64,000 nucleotides of DNA from Adiantum capillus-veneris (GCA_014529385.2 CM043944.1:87509884-87573883), one strand, 5' to 3'; numbered from the stretch's first letter, positions 45,956 to 58,779 are shown. Notes: generated by a model not told the origin, from the sequence alone. Numbers and translations are program-made.

Positions 45956-47013
45956 CATGGACAACAGGATTATAAGTGCACTCTGCACTAAAAGCCCATT
46001 CTACATCAACATCAACATCATAGTCTCCTTTCATAGAAAACTCAACAAGAGTTGCATTTTTAGTGGAACCAGCATTAGTAGTGGAACCAACCTCTTTGTT
46101 CTTAGCCTCTTTAGCCTTCAACTTAGGACACTGCTTGATCAAGTGATCATTATCGTTACAATAATGGCAACGCATCTTCTTTTTGCCCTTATCACCAGAA
46201 TTTCTAGATGAATTGCTGCCAGCAGAAGCATTAGGAACATGTTATTTTCCACTCGCAAAAGAAGCACAAGAAGTGGCTGCATTGCTATTACCACCTTTTC
46301 TTTGAGCAACAATAAAGGCCTGTTCAATTGCACGTTGTTTAGTCCTGTTTTTTTGGAAAGCAACTCTTGCAACGACAATGTGCATAATGCATCAAACTTG
46401 ACTACTTTAGGATTTCCTTGGGTCATAAGTCTCCAAGTACGAGCAAAAGTCTAGTAAGAATCTGGCAAGGCATCAAGAACAATCTACATAAGGGAACTGT
46501 TTGAGATGACTTCTCCTGCAAAAATAAGTTGCTCATTGATGTCCTTGACACCAGCAAGGAAAGTGTCCATGTCATCTTCCTCATGCATAATCTTTGACTT
46601 AGCTCTTTACGCAACAATGCAATTTTTGCCTCATTGTGACTTGCACAAAGAACAACTAGAATATCCCAAGATTGTTTTGTAGATTTCACTGAACGAATGT
46701 GAGGAGTAATAGTGCACTCCACATATAATGCAATCAATGCATGAGCTTGCACATCTTTTACATCCCAACAAGCTTGTTCTGTCGTAGGCAAAACAACTCT
46801 AACAACAGCAATCCTTGCAGCAAGATCTGCAACATCCTCAACATCACATGTATCCTCAAAACCAAGATGTACATCAATGCCCTACACAATGTTCCAAATG
46901 CCCTTTGACACAAGAACATGTTGCATCATATAAGCCCACATAGGGTAATTGTCCCCATCCAATATGTCCTCAGTAGCAAACATTTTGAACACATCTGTGT
47001 TGTTGTCAGCCAT
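45956..47013 (-). pseudogene. gag of Ty1/copia element F
   Basis: The minus-strand ATG at 47,013 starts MADNNTDVFKMF, then LDGDNYPMWAYMMQHVL, the N-terminal copia gag motif. UBN2-type capsid follows (AHALIALYVE, TKQSWDILV, EAKIALLRKELSQ). The CCHC knuckle CHYCNDNDHLIKQC is near 46,165. Three frameshifts break it. It stops at the target copy of element G, and its protease is on the other side of G. Confidence 0.85.
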
Positions 47014-47357
47014 GGTAAATGGTGCACCTGATGTGAATACTACCTGAAAAGAGGAGAAGGAAAGAGGGAACCACACGTGCTATATAGCACATATCATAGA
47101 AGACCGCAAGGGACCTGTTATACAAAAAATGGCACTGACAGAATTTCGACACAAAATGACGAAATAGCATGCGCAATACTGTCTGTAGTTAAAATGGAGG
47201 CTAAAATGAGCCCGAATCAAAAATTTTAGCGAACTAAGCTCTTTGAGTACTCCTAGGACACTCACCAAAGCTCATTGAAATTGGAGAAAGTGAGCAGGTG
47301 TGTGCTGGAGCTGCTGGCGACTAGGCACGGGAGGACGCAACCTGCTCTAATACCAAA

Positions 47358-47583
47358 TGTTGGAATTAGGGTTGCAAGAAAACACACACAGCTTGGAGAA
47401 GACGAAAGAAGCTCAAGGCACACAACATAGAGTGTTAACTTAGTGTGCAATGGAAAGATAGATAGCCCTAGAATGATGGGCGTATATACAATGCATGTGG
47501 GAAAAAACCTTCTAGTGAGGGAAAAAATGCCGCGGGGGTCCTAATTGTGGTCACACACATCACTACCACATGTATATGGTACA
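47358..47583 (-). mobile_element. 5' LTR of copia F with primer-binding site
   Basis: The minus-strand read ends ...CCCTAATTCCAACA, followed at 47,356 by tttggtattagagcagg, a degenerate iMet primer site. The other end, by comparison with J, is near tgtaccatataca. The interval 47,014-47,340 is untranslated leader without a gene. Confidence 0.85.
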
Positions 47584-47880
47584 AAACATAAAAAAATTTG
47601 AAATTGTCTAATCTAGTCGTCCTGCTATAGCCAGTTGTCCTGAGATTCCAAAGGAAAAGGTCGTTCGAAGCTGGCTCATAGCCATATCTGCTGTGCACAA
47701 GAGAGTTGTCGTATGTACCATGTACACCCTCTTGGCACGTGATGAAATAACCTGTAGACACATTGCCAAGTCCCCTCCAAGTTCGTATAGCATAACCGTT
47801 CATCGAGGTGGAAGAGCAAGACAAGACAATAGATTCTGTTAAATTTGGGTACGTATCACAAGTGTCAAAGAACCTATCAA
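47584..47880 (-). other. exon-like reading frame of unknown identity
   Basis: Minus strand, about 95 codons open from FFDTCDTYPNLTESIV through NGYAIRTWRGLGNVSTGY and SRYGYEPASNDLFLW to the LTR border of F. The composition (C, W, Y and G spread, no low complexity) looks like a real protein and unlike any retroelement domain I know. F's LTR cuts it at the 3' end. It may be an exon of a disrupted host gene or an unrecognised part of element L. Confidence 0.35.
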
Positions 47881-49469
47881 TTGTTATACATGTCGTACTT
47901 AAAAATAATTAGATTAGCTATTATCCTAGAGTGCGAAGGTAATTCAAGTACAAGTGTATAAAGGGCATTTACGAGCCCGTTCTCTTTTAAAATAACCAAA
48001 AGATACTTAAGATTTCCTTTTTTATTTTAGAAGTATGATTTTATTTTATTTAGTCCTTTTTAATGAACCTATCTATATTGAAAATCTATATTCCTAGTGT
48101 TTTAAAACCAAAACTGATCCCACTATGTAAAGCCTTAGTAGATTAAATGTTATCCAAGATTCCCCATGAGTAATGCTTTGAGTCTTCATAAGTCATGAGC
48201 AAAACTCCACAATAAGTAAAGCACACCATTAGTCAAAATCAATGATCAGATCATTTCAAAACCTAGCCAAAGTAATAAAAGCAACCAAAAGTGTGTGGAA
48301 ACCTTATAAAAACCAACAATAACCTGTAAGTAGTAGTTAGGCAACTATGTCATGAATGCCCTAACACATCCAAACAACTTTCAATTCAAGACTAAGTAAT
48401 GCTAGAGCAATAAAATAGCCTATGTGTTATTGCCATTCTAAAAAAACAGTAGAAGGTACACACCCACAAGTTTTTAAAGTACGTAGCATATCGGAACCAC
48501 TGAATGAGGAGCAAAGTAAATGCCCCAGTTCCTCTATAGCATCACACTTCCTCATTATCAAGAACTAAAACTTTGGAGGATGAGGGTATCCAGGTTTCTC
48601 AAACACTAGTGATAAGTAAAACAAGCCATAAGAGCAAGCAAGAGGGCACATCAAGAGGGTCCACAACCAAAGAAGGTTGTTAACTGAGCCGACGTCGATT
48701 AACAGAAGTTGTTAAAGGCCAAGACGCATGAATGCACACGAAGATCAATACAAAGAAGTATAAAGATTGGAGTTACACAATTTTTCACACACTAGCGTAT
48801 CTACCAAATCCCATTCAAAGGCAAGCACCGGGTAGACTATGTGAAACACTTGTGAAAAGTAAAGAGGGTACCTCTCACCCAAGGTAGGAGTGGATGACTC
48901 TAGCGTACTAGCCATATTTGTACACACTGATAGATGATGGTTAGTGTGCAAATATTATAAGGGTCATGCCAAAAGGTCGTGTCCTTGTGCATAATGTGCT
49001 TTTATGATTTTGGGTCATGTACTAGAACTTGTAGGTTTCCAGCTTTTTGTTTGGTGTCTCTTGCTCTTTTACTTTTTTTTTTTTTTCTTGAGTGTAGAGC
49101 TATATACATACATTCCCTAAGATTGGAAGATTGAGAGGTCAGGGAGGAAGGTTAAGAGGGGACCAAGTGAATGATGGATGTCAGCAAACACTCTCCCCTT
49201 CCTTGGGTAGATCATACCTTTTGGAACGATGTTGTCACCTTTTGAAACCAATTGTTCCAAGTTGTTATGGGTGAAGACTTTGACCAATAGTTTTTGACTG
49301 TCCTAGGCGTTTCATCTAGTTGCAAGGGTGGTAAGGTACTCTCCCATGATTTTACTTTCAACGTTGTTGTAGGTGGTGAACTTACAACATGAGGTGCAAA
49401 TTCTTTCTTATTTGTATGGATATTTACAATGGTAGGTGGAGGTTGTGTCGAAGCTCTTGTTTCTGTTGA
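47881..49469 (-). other. noncoding 3' side of element L, possible LTR
   Basis: No gene. On the minus strand a purine run (aaggaaggggagag, about 49,203-49,190) is followed by TGTTTGCTGACATCC, which could be the polypurine tract and start of the L 3' LTR. A matching 5' LTR is not in the window, so this cannot be tested here. A 17-base poly-T lies near 49,071-49,087. Confidence 0.35.
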
Positions 49470-50714
49470 TTAGCTGCATGAAGAGAAAAAAGCTTCATTT
49501 GTTTTTTCTATAATTGAGCCGAGCGAAACAAGTCGTTCTCGCTTGAGTACCCAAACTAGCTCCAGATGAGGTGTATAGTTCTCTGTGATCTTTTCCTTCC
49601 CATGATCTTCAATCGGCTTTATTGTTACAGGATTTGACTCACATGGGTCTATAGGTGATAGGTAAGAACACAATTTATGTTTTGGCACCCAAATTTGATC
49701 ATTTCCTTCATAGTATCCTTGTGATTCCAATAGTCGTTTAGGAATCTGACGCAATGTTTTCTTACATTTCTTGGAGCGAGTAGGGCGTCTCTTACAAGGC
49801 TTTTGTTTTTTAGCATCAAAAATTGTCTCTAAAGAAGCTTTAGAGATCCATTTGTATGTTTTCTTTGTTATAGTACACTGAGTCTTGTGTGTCTCATGAT
49901 TTGTTTCAACTACAGAATTTGAAGCTCTAGAGGGTTGGGCTATAATTACAGATGATTCAGCCTCTTGGACATGCATTGTTTTGGGTTGTATTTTCTCGAG
50001 AGGTGATATCTTAGGGACTATTACTTGTGTGGCAAGGCTAAGAGTTGGTTTCTGTGTTGTGACACTCCCAATCCCCCAATCAATAGTGCATTTGGTCGCT
50101 ATCATCCACGTGCGTCCTAGGTTTATATTACCTTCCATAGTTCGAGCAGACATGACCAAAAAGTCTTGAGCTACATCCCCGTTGTCATAACTGATAGAAG
50201 TGTGCTAGATTCCAAAAACCGTAGTTTTTTTCTTGTGGATATCCATGAATTGGATAGTACTCTCAGATAGAGATGGCTTTTCTAACTGACACCACACCCC
50301 ATATGATAGCAGACTATATTTAGCACCTGTGTCCAATAAGGCGTTATATAGCACTTTTCCATAAGCTCTATTTAACTCAATAGGGTATCGTAGAGGTGTG
50401 TCAGAGTCCAACCAATCACCCTCTGTTTTAAAGTGAAATGCATGTGTAACAACAAGCTTGGCCTCTCGTTGGCGTCTTATATGTTGCTGTCGCTCCTTAG
50501 CCTCAACTTGAGCTTGTATCTTCTTCAATTCTACTTGTGCTTTGGTTGCCTTTTTTTGATGGATGGCACGTACCTCCTCTTGGCTTAAAGGATCATAATA
50601 TCTTTTAAACATTGAGGAATCCAAAGGTTTCAAATCCATCAAGAGTTTCCACACGATGGTACCTTGTGGGGTGATTTCACATACTCTATATAATCCTTTT
50701 TCCACATATTTCAA
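49470..50714 (-). pseudogene. element L: integrase C-terminus fused to retropepsin-like domain
   Basis: Minus strand, one frame with a single in-frame TAG at about 50,202. It starts in the integrase C-terminal fold (GLYRVCEITPQGTIVWKLL). A K/Q/E-rich helix follows (ATKAQVELKKIQAQVEAKERQ), then LYNALLDTGAKYSLLSYGVW, the D-T-G-A active-site pattern of retropepsins. After the stop, INLGRTWMIATKCTIDWG resembles the closing L-G-R-x-W...x-D-W motif of Ty3 proteases. A basic tail ends near 49,470. In Ty3 elements protease normally precedes RT; here it lies after integrase. Function is inferred from motifs only. Confidence 0.65.
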
Positions 50715-51880
50715 CTTTTCTTTTCGTTACGCACTCCATACATAAGGACTTTATCCCCAACCTTGATATCCTTGTTCTTTAAATGTCGGTCGAACCATTT
50801 CTTTCTCCTATCTTCTCCACAAGTGCATTTTGCACAACTAATTGCCTTTCTTCGTCTAACCTCTCAAGGATATATAAACGCTCAACTAAAGGGTTACCAT
50901 CACAACCTTCTTGTGAAGCTACCCGCAGACTAGGAATTACAAACTCCCATGGCATAACTGCTTCTTGGTCATATACCATTTTGAATGGTGCACAATTAAT
51001 AGCCACTTTGTAAGCGATACGATAAGACCATAGAGCTGATGTCAGCTTCAAATCCCAATCTGTGCGATGAGCTTCCACTGTTTTGGTCGAGATAAAAATT
51101 AAGGTCTTGGTAGTGCTCTCAGCTTGGCCATTTGCTTGTGGATATTAAGGCGTGGACTTATGGTGGGCTATCATGAAGTTTGTTGTGAGTTCCTTTATCA
51201 CTCCATTTATAAAATGAGTACCATTGTCACTCAAAATCTCAAATGGATAACCAAATATTATAATAATGTTCTCAAAGAGAAACTTGGCAATTGATCTTGC
51301 ATTAGCCTTGCGTGTCACCTTGGATTTCACCCACTTTGTCACATAGTCAATGGCAACAATAATATATCGAGATTGAGTGTTACGAGCTACCGGACTAATT
51401 GGACCTACAAAGTCTAAACCCCACTTTTCAAATGGTTGAGTCACTTTAATAGGAGGTCACTTTAATAGGATGTAAGGGCATCTTATCCTTTTGTTATATG
51501 ATCTTGTAACGTTGGCATTCATCACACCCTTTTTCAAAAAGTGATGCATCTTTGAATAAGGTAGGCCACCAATAGCCTGATTGCAACACCTTTCTAGCAC
51601 TTAGTTCCCCTGAGAAATGTCCTCTGGCTATACCCATGTGAGCTTCTTGCAATATGTATAAATACTCATCCTCACAAGCACAATGTCTAAGAATATCGTC
51701 ATTTCCTAGCTTGTAGAGGGTTCCTGCAATTAGAGAATAAGGTTCGCATTCTTTTAACAAATTTTGAGCTCTATCTTTATGAAGCTCTTTCGACGGAAAA
51801 CCATTAACTAAAAAGTTCACAATCTTCTCACTCCATTCAGGCATGGTCTCGACTAGGAATAGGGAAGTATCGGGCAATTC
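50715..51880 (-). pseudogene. integrase of element L
   Basis: Minus strand: HHCC finger (HMGIARGHFSG...CDECQRYK), core with WGLDFVGPIS (first D), EILSDNGTHF (second D), then in a broken frame the third-motif region, and WSYRIAYKVAINCAPFKMVY. Breaks occur near 51,490, 51,145 and 50,780. The sequence is of the Tat/Athila type (VAIDYVTKW), not the chromovirus type. Confidence 0.82.
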
Positions 51881-53460
51881 ATCATCAATTCAAGTAGGGG
51901 CTTCACCATTGAGTATGCAAGACAAATGATCCTCCATGACATGTCTCTTACCGGGTCTCACCATAACAGTAAAATCATACTCAAGAAGAATTAACAACCA
52001 TCGTGTAAATCTTCCCGTGGAACAAGGTTTATTTACTAGATACAACAATGTTTGATGATCAACATAGAAAACAAACTTGCTAGAAAACAAACTTGCTAGC
52101 AAGAAGGTAGTAGCAAAATTTCTTCATTGTGTAGATCATAGTTAAACCTTCCCGCTCTGTAGTGGTGTAGTTTCTCTCATCATCATTTAATTGACGACTT
52201 GCAAAGCTAATGGTGTAGTCTAATTTATGTTCTCTTGGTTGAGCTAGAACACACCCAATAGCAAAGTTCAATGCATCAATATGCACATGGAAAATTACAT
52301 TCCAATTGGGGACTGGTGAATGGGAGCACTAATTAAGGTTTTTTTTAATAACTCATAAGCATGGTCACACTCCGCAGTCCAGTGGAACTCAATAAGAAGT
52401 TTGTACAATGGATGAGCTATCTTGGCAAAGTTTAAAATAAACCGTTGGTAACCAACATGCCCATGAATCTTTGAACTCCTTTATAGTTTGTAGGTGATGG
52501 CAAATTGGAATGGCTTTAATTTTGCTATCATCTATGGAAATTCCATTTTTGAACACTATATGCCCTAAAATGACTCCATGTTTAATTCAAAATTGGCACT
52601 TGAATGGATTTAACGAGATTTGATACAACCTGCACTTCTCAAATAGTTTTTGTAAACATGATAGATGTTCTTTCCAAGAGGAATAAACACAAAGGTCATC
52701 TAAGAAAGCTTCGCAAAACTCCCTCAAATATTCTCTAAAAGAAGTACTTATTAAGCTTTGGAAGGTAGCAAGGGCATTGGTTAAGCTTTGGAAGGTAGCA
52801 GGGGCATTGGTTAAGCCAAAAGCCATAACACGAAGTTTAAACGCGCCAAATTTGAACATAAAAGCAGTTTTATCTTGGTTCTCTAGTGCAATTGTGATTT
52901 GATTGTATCCGGAGTACCCATCTGAAAAGCTATAAGCTTCCTTCCCTACGACTCTTTCAAGCACATGTTCTGAATATGGAAAGGGGTAATGGTCTCTCCT
53001 AGTGGCGGCATTGACCTTCTTGAGATCCATGTACACTTTGAGTTTCCCATTCTTTTTTGGCACAATAACTATTGGAGACACCCATTCTGAGTGCTCAATA
53101 GGGCATATGAATCCGCATTTTACAAGCTTTTCAATCTCTTCTTGAACAATTTTTCCATAATTAGGATTCACTGGGTAGGGTCGTTGCTAGATTGGTTTAG
53201 CCATGCTATTCATGGGATTGTGTGTTGCATCACGGAAGGTTCATATCATAATATGTCCAAGCAAATATATCCTTGAATTCCTCGAGAAGTTCCTTAAGTA
53301 CATACTCCTCAGTCTCTGTCAGATCTTGGGCAATGATAACAAGTTTGGACTCCTCACCTAGGTTTGCTAACTCTATTTCCTTAAATATCGCTGGACCATC
53401 GTAGACTCCATTGCTTCCATTGATAGGTGTTCTCTGGGCCTTTGTATACACAACCTTACG
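51881..53460 (-). pseudogene. reverse transcriptase and RNase H of element L
   Basis: The pre-RT linker ends EEFKDIFAWTYYDMNLP, a Tat/Athila hallmark. RT is open at 53,171-52,587: WVSPIVIVPKKNGK, the SFSDGYSGYNQI motif, [13 protein letters not shown] and catalytic AFLDDLCVY. A 30-bp in-frame duplication (52,751-52,780 / 52,781-52,810) repeats TNAPATFQSL as TNALATFQSL. RNase H at 52,286-51,890 has HIDALNFAIGCVLAQ (the usual T/C-D-A), YYLLASKFVFYVDHQTLLYL with a 17-bp duplication, and GKRHVMEDHLS. Several stops separate RT from RNase H. Confidence 0.85.
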
Positions 53461-54896
53461 TTCCTCTGTGGTGTAGGATTTGAAATGTTCAGGTGCAGGG
53501 TGTAAGTCTGTGGGGTCTTGTTGTCCTGTGGACTATGATTTCTCATCTGCTTCCTTTTGTTGTTGAGCTAGCTCTTGAGTTTGTCGTCTCCTTATGGTAC
53601 GACTCAACTTTGGCTTCTCTGTAGCCTCTAATTGTGCAATTTCAATGGGCTGTGGACTACACCACATGACGCTTTGAAGGTATTCACCCCAGTTTTCTAC
53701 CAACTTCCGATGAGCATCACATGCCCCCATATAATTAAGCCATTTTGTGATATATTTCTTTTCATTTATTCTAGCATGCACATTTGCTCTATATGCCTCT
53801 TATATCTCTTACTCTTCTTGTCTAATTTTTGATGATGGCCGATCTCCAGTGAAGAGTCATTAGATGAATTGCTACTCGTGTCTTCTACTCTCCTGGATAA
53901 ATTGTCATCTCAGGTACCACTGGTCCCTGAATGGTTTGTCTCCATATTTGCACCAAGATTTAACTCAGATTCTTCATCCCCTTGTTCTGCCTCTCCAGCT
54001 CAATAACCCTATGGATGACATCACAAACTCTTTGTTGTTGCTCCTCTATGCTAGTAGCACCCGCTGTGGATTGTAGGACATCTAACCAACCCACGTGATA
54101 TGTGTGACCTGTGTATAGGTCAATTAAAGTCTCCGTTTGTACTTCATACTCCCAGTTTACATTTAGAAATGCTCTATCTAGGATTGAAGTGCTACAGGTG
54201 TTCTTTGAACTAGATGCAATGTGGCTCTCTATGGGTTGAACCTTAGTGGTTGCTTATTTTGGAGCATTCAATTTCTCACCTAGCATGGATTTTGACATAG
54301 GGGTCTTCGCCTTTAGCTCTCTCCGTTTCTCTGCCTTGCCTAGGCTCTTGATTTCCTTTTCCCTAGCCGCAATGATATATCGCTTAACCTCTTGCACTTC
54401 GGCAAGGCTTCTACCTTTAGGTAATATAACCTCGGAGGGGAATAGCTCTAAAGAGTCAGGGAGTGCAATGAATGGAGTATTCACATGCACACTCTCCAGG
54501 AGCAGGGGTCTACGTTGGTCATGAATGGTGAATTTACTTCCCCACCCCCTTCATTCACATCATTAGCTCCATGTTCGGAGCGCGTGGCTCTACTAAAAGT
54601 CTCCTTCAAGTGGCTAAGCACGCTCAACCCGAACCGTGGGCCCATGGCATGCATGTCTTGGCTTGAACTATCGGGATTAGGCATCGGGTAACCTTCCATG
54701 GTGTCGTAGTCAGAGGAAGACTCACTAGATGAAATATGTGGGTCTTGAGTGGTACTACCTTGGGTTCCCTCTGAAGGCCTAGAGCCTAAGGTGGAGGAAT
54801 AATGAGTGCCCGCATAAACGGAGACACTCTATATGTGATCGTCCTCTAGCACATGACCAGAGTGTAGGTGCATGTGACCTCAACACTCTAGAAGCG
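53461..54896 (-). pseudogene. 5' coding region of element L, no protease seen
   Basis: Minus-strand frames include MPNPDSSSQDMHAMG, LPDSLELFPSEVILPKGRS, a helical AAREKEIKSLGKAEKRREL, then RAFLNVNWEYEVQTETLI and VCDVIHRVIELERQN, and after a gap KWLNYMGACDAHRKL. Neither a CCHC knuckle nor a D-S/T-G-A protease motif is visible, although both should lie between gag and RT. The right end abuts the copia K RNase H at about 54,898. Confidence 0.5.
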
Positions 54897-54897
54897 T

Positions 54898-56450
54898 TGG
54901 CCATACACACTCAACCGTAGATGTGAAGGCTTCCCTATACTCAACCTCACAAGTGGAAGTGGCCACAATTAGTTTCTTCTTGCATAATCATGATATGCAT
55001 GAATTTCTAAGCATGAAAACAAAACCACTTGTGGAAACTCATGTGGCAGAACAACAAGAACAATTTGAGTTTGAAAAAGCATTTAAATTTGGCGGTAATG
55101 ATCCCCCTTGGGATAAAAAACCTTACATGAAAAGCACCACTCAAGTAGCAAAAATACTCTTGAAAGCTTGCCATTGCTTAGACACTGGGCTACGCATAAA
55201 TCTACTGACTTGTGAGATTGCAAATTGAATAGAAAGCCTCATGTTGCATACATAAATAAGGCATCCAGTTGGTAAAGAGTGACATTGGCATGATCAACAA
55301 TATGCACACTCAATTTCAAACTTGTTTCCATGGGAGTAGCAATAGGTTTGTAGTCTTCAAGTTCAAACTTACATGAAAGTGTCTCTATGTAGAGTGTTTG
55401 ACACATGGTAATACTACCATCACATTGCTTAAACTATATGTGCAAGTAATGATGCAACATCCCCAAATATTTCATCTTAAAAGTAGCATTCAAATCAGCC
55501 TTAAATTCAACAATATGTTTCTCATCTAGCCAGTGATCAACAAATTATCCACATAGAGAGAGCAAACTAGCTCAAAACGCATCCCACGAGAGAAATTGCC
55601 TACAAAATAATCTGAAAAACCTATGAAACCTGACTGTCTATCTGTAGACACACAAGCATATGTCAATCCTCACTCCTGCGAGAGTGGGTACAAGAACACC
55701 AAACTGTGTCCATTTGCATACTTTATCTTCTTGTCCGATTATGACAAAACCGTGAGGCTATGTCACATAAACTTCCTCAAATATGTCACCATTCAAGAAA
55801 GCAGTAACAATGTTTGATTGATGTACATCCCATCCAAAATGAGCCGCCAATGCACATCCCATAGAAAATGCACAATAGTCATACAAAAAGTGGGAGCAAA
55901 AGTATCTTCATAATCTATGCCTTTCTACTATGCTTACCTTTTGCAACAAGTCAAGCCTTATAGCAACCAATCTCACCATCTGGCTTATGTTTCAACTTGT
56001 AAACTGACTTTATACCAATGGCTTTTTGCCAAGAGGGAAAATCACATAAATTCCACGTGTCATTTTCTATAAGTGCATCATATTCTGATTGCATGGCAGC
56101 CATCCAATTTGCAAAATTTTGTGCTTCATCAAAAGACAGAGGTCCCTCAACATCACATAAACTAGAAACAGCCAAAGCATAACAATCTGATGCATAATAT
56201 GCATGGCGAGAACCTGAGTGAGTATGACTAGACAAAGGTTCATCCAATTTACTGTCACGCAAAGTATGCACCATCCATTTTGGCATACCTCTAGCCTGCA
56301 CATTCTCAGGCCTTTCCACATCAAGTACATCATGTACATTTGCATCAATAATATGCTGATCTGTAGCATTTTTTAAAACACCATAGGCTGTACATTTGCC
56401 TCATTGGAATTTACATTTAAGTCTTCACCACTGAAAAGAGGCAACAAACT
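54898..56450 (-). pseudogene. reverse transcriptase and RNase H of copia K
   Basis: Minus strand. The RT start is open at 56,319-55,951: SFDEAQNFANWMAAMQSEY, TWNLCDFPSWQKAIGIKSVYK. The middle RT is broken by frameshifts (55,950-55,260). RNase H traces include SSCEVEYREAF and the P-P-D-L region seen in N and J. It stops in TVECVWP at about 54,898, where J and N continue with RRLMADLG, so element L truncates it. Confidence 0.75.
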
Positions 56451-57990
56451 ATTATAAATGTCCTGTGAGCTACATTACAGTCTCTAATATGACAACACGG
56501 GCTGAACAAATTCTTCTACAAATAGAACATACATTTTGTTTACATATGGTACAACTTGTAGCCTTTCTTTCAGTATTGTAACCAAACAAAATTCATTTAA
56601 CAACCTTATCATCCAAATTTCTACACTGCATTTGTTGCACCAAAGCATAAGCCAAACAACCAAAAACGTGCATGTGATCAATAGATGGCTTCTTATCATG
56701 CCATGCTTCATAAGGAGTCATAGTCTGCAAAGCTTTTGTAAAACACTTGTTGAGTACATAAGTAGCACACATGATAGCCTTAAGCCAAAACAAATGTGGC
56801 AAAGCTTGAATTTTGACCATACATCGTGCCATTTTTATAAGTGACCTGTTTTTCCTTTTATCAACACCATTTTTTGAGGTGTATACGGCATTGTACATTG
56901 GTGTTTTATCCCATGACTAGCCAAGAAATGCATTAAACTCATGAGACATATACTCCCCCCCTCGATTTGAACGGAGGGTGCCCATAGAAGATTTAGAGAC
57001 ATTTTTAGCCATAGCCAAAAATTGCTTGAAGAACATAAATACTTCACACTTAGCTTTAAGTGGACATACCCCGTGCATGGAGTAATTGTCAATGAAAGTC
57101 ACGAAGTAAAGGTAACTTCCCGAGGACAGAGTTTGCATAGGCCCGAAAACATCACTAAGCACAAGTTGCAATTTGCATGTAGTCCTAACTGACCCATCCT
57201 TTGGAAACCTCGAACACTCCATCTTACCCAAAATACAACCCTCACAAACATGCTTCAAGAGGCGGCAAAGAAGCAACCATATCAAATTTTTGCAGTTGCA
57301 GCAAACTGGCAAAATTCAGATGCCCAAAACGTGCATGCAAAAGTTTAACATCTGAAACAGCCTTTGAATCCACAACAACATACAAAATTCTACCCATGCT
57401 TGTCATACAAAGTGAGCTTATACAACACATGACATAAAATTCCAGATGCAACAATTTCATCACCAAAACTGAGATCATGAATTGTATACGTGTCATCCAC
57501 AAATTTCACAATGAGACCAAGTCTAACATGTGCAGATATAGACAAAAGGTTCTTTTAGATCCCAGCTACATAAAGTGCATCAACAAGTGTGAAAGAACTA
57601 CCATTCGTAGCAATCAGCACAATCTTTCCAACTCCCTTGATTGAATAAGAGGATTTGTTGGCACAAGTGACTATTCCCATGAGGGACAACCTTGAGAGAG
57701 GTAAACAAAGTCATGCTGTGAGGTAATGTGCTTTGTACACCATTATCAAAGTACCACACATGAGAATCTGCAGCAACTAACATACATGCATCATGGACAG
57801 AAGGATCATAAGTGTACTCTACATCTACATCAACATCACAATCTCCTTTCATAGAAGATTCTACAATAGCTGCACTTGTAGTGGAACCATCCTCTTTCTT
57901 CTTGGCCTCTTTTGCCTTCAATTTAGGACACAGTTGAATCAAGTGATCGTTGACCTTGCAATAATGGCAATGCATCTTCTTTTTCCTCTT
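56451..57990 (-). pseudogene. zinc knuckle, protease and integrase of copia K
   Basis: Minus strand from 57,975: CHYCKVNDHLIQLC knuckle, protease start VWYFDNGVQST, pre-integrase FGHLNFASLLQLQKFDM and CEGCILGKMECSRFPK. Integrase has LVLSDVFGPM (first D), IDNYSMHGVC, TLRSNRGGEYMS (second D replaced by N: R-S-N) and MARCMVKIQALPHLFW, then MTPYEAWHDKKPSIDHMHVFG. Frames change repeatedly. The order protease-integrase-RT confirms Ty1/copia. Confidence 0.85.
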
Positions 57991-58779
57991 TTAACTAGAA
58001 TTCATAGACGAAGTGCTACCAACAGAAGCATTAGGAACATGTGATTTTCCACTCACTGAGAATGAAGAACCATGAGAAGTGTGGCTACATTACTATTACC
58101 ACCTTTTCTTTGAGCAACAATAAAAACTTATTCAATTGCACGCTGTTAGGCCCTATTCTTTCTTGAAAGTGACTCTTGCAACATCAATGTGTATAATGCA
58201 TCAAACTTGACAACATCATGATTTCCTTGGGTCATAAGTCTACAAGTACTAGCAAAATTTTGGTAAGAATCTGGCAATGCATCAAGAACGGTCTACACAA
58301 GTGAATTGTCAAAAATGAGTTGCTTATTTATATCCTTGATACTAATAAGAAAAGTGTCCATGTCATCTTATTCATGCATAATCTTTGACTCCAGTTGTTT
58401 ACGTAGCAATGCAATTTTAGCCTCATTGCGAATTGCACAAAAACCAACCATAATATCCCAAGTGTGTTTTGCAGATTTAGATGAACAAATGTGAGGATTG
58501 ATATTGTGCTTCATAGATAATGCAATCAATGCATGAGCCTTTGAATCTCTTAACATCTCAACAATCTTGTACAAACGTATGCAAAACAACTCTAGTAGTA
58601 ACAATCCTGCCACCAAAACCTGCAACATTCTCAATAGTGCCTACATCCACAAAATCAGGATGTACATCAATGATTTGCACAGCATTCAATGCGCTTTGAC
58701 ACAAGAACCTTGGGTAATTGTCCCCATCCAATTTATCCTTAGCAGAAAACATCTTGAACACATTGGTGTTGTCAGCCAT
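57991..58779 (-). pseudogene. gag of copia K
   Basis: The ATG at 58,779 starts MADNTNVFKMFSAKDKLDGDNYP, the same as F. An internal deletion after NYP removes the WAYMM part. The UBN2 region has AHALIALSMKHNINPH, KHTWDIMVGF and EAKIALLRKQLESK. Frames are shifted at least three times. Confidence 0.8.

Noticed and set aside
49470-50159. Env-like third ORF downstream of L integrase
   Set aside because: No signal peptide, transmembrane segment or glycoprotein-like pattern; the frame reads as the second half of a protease-like domain.
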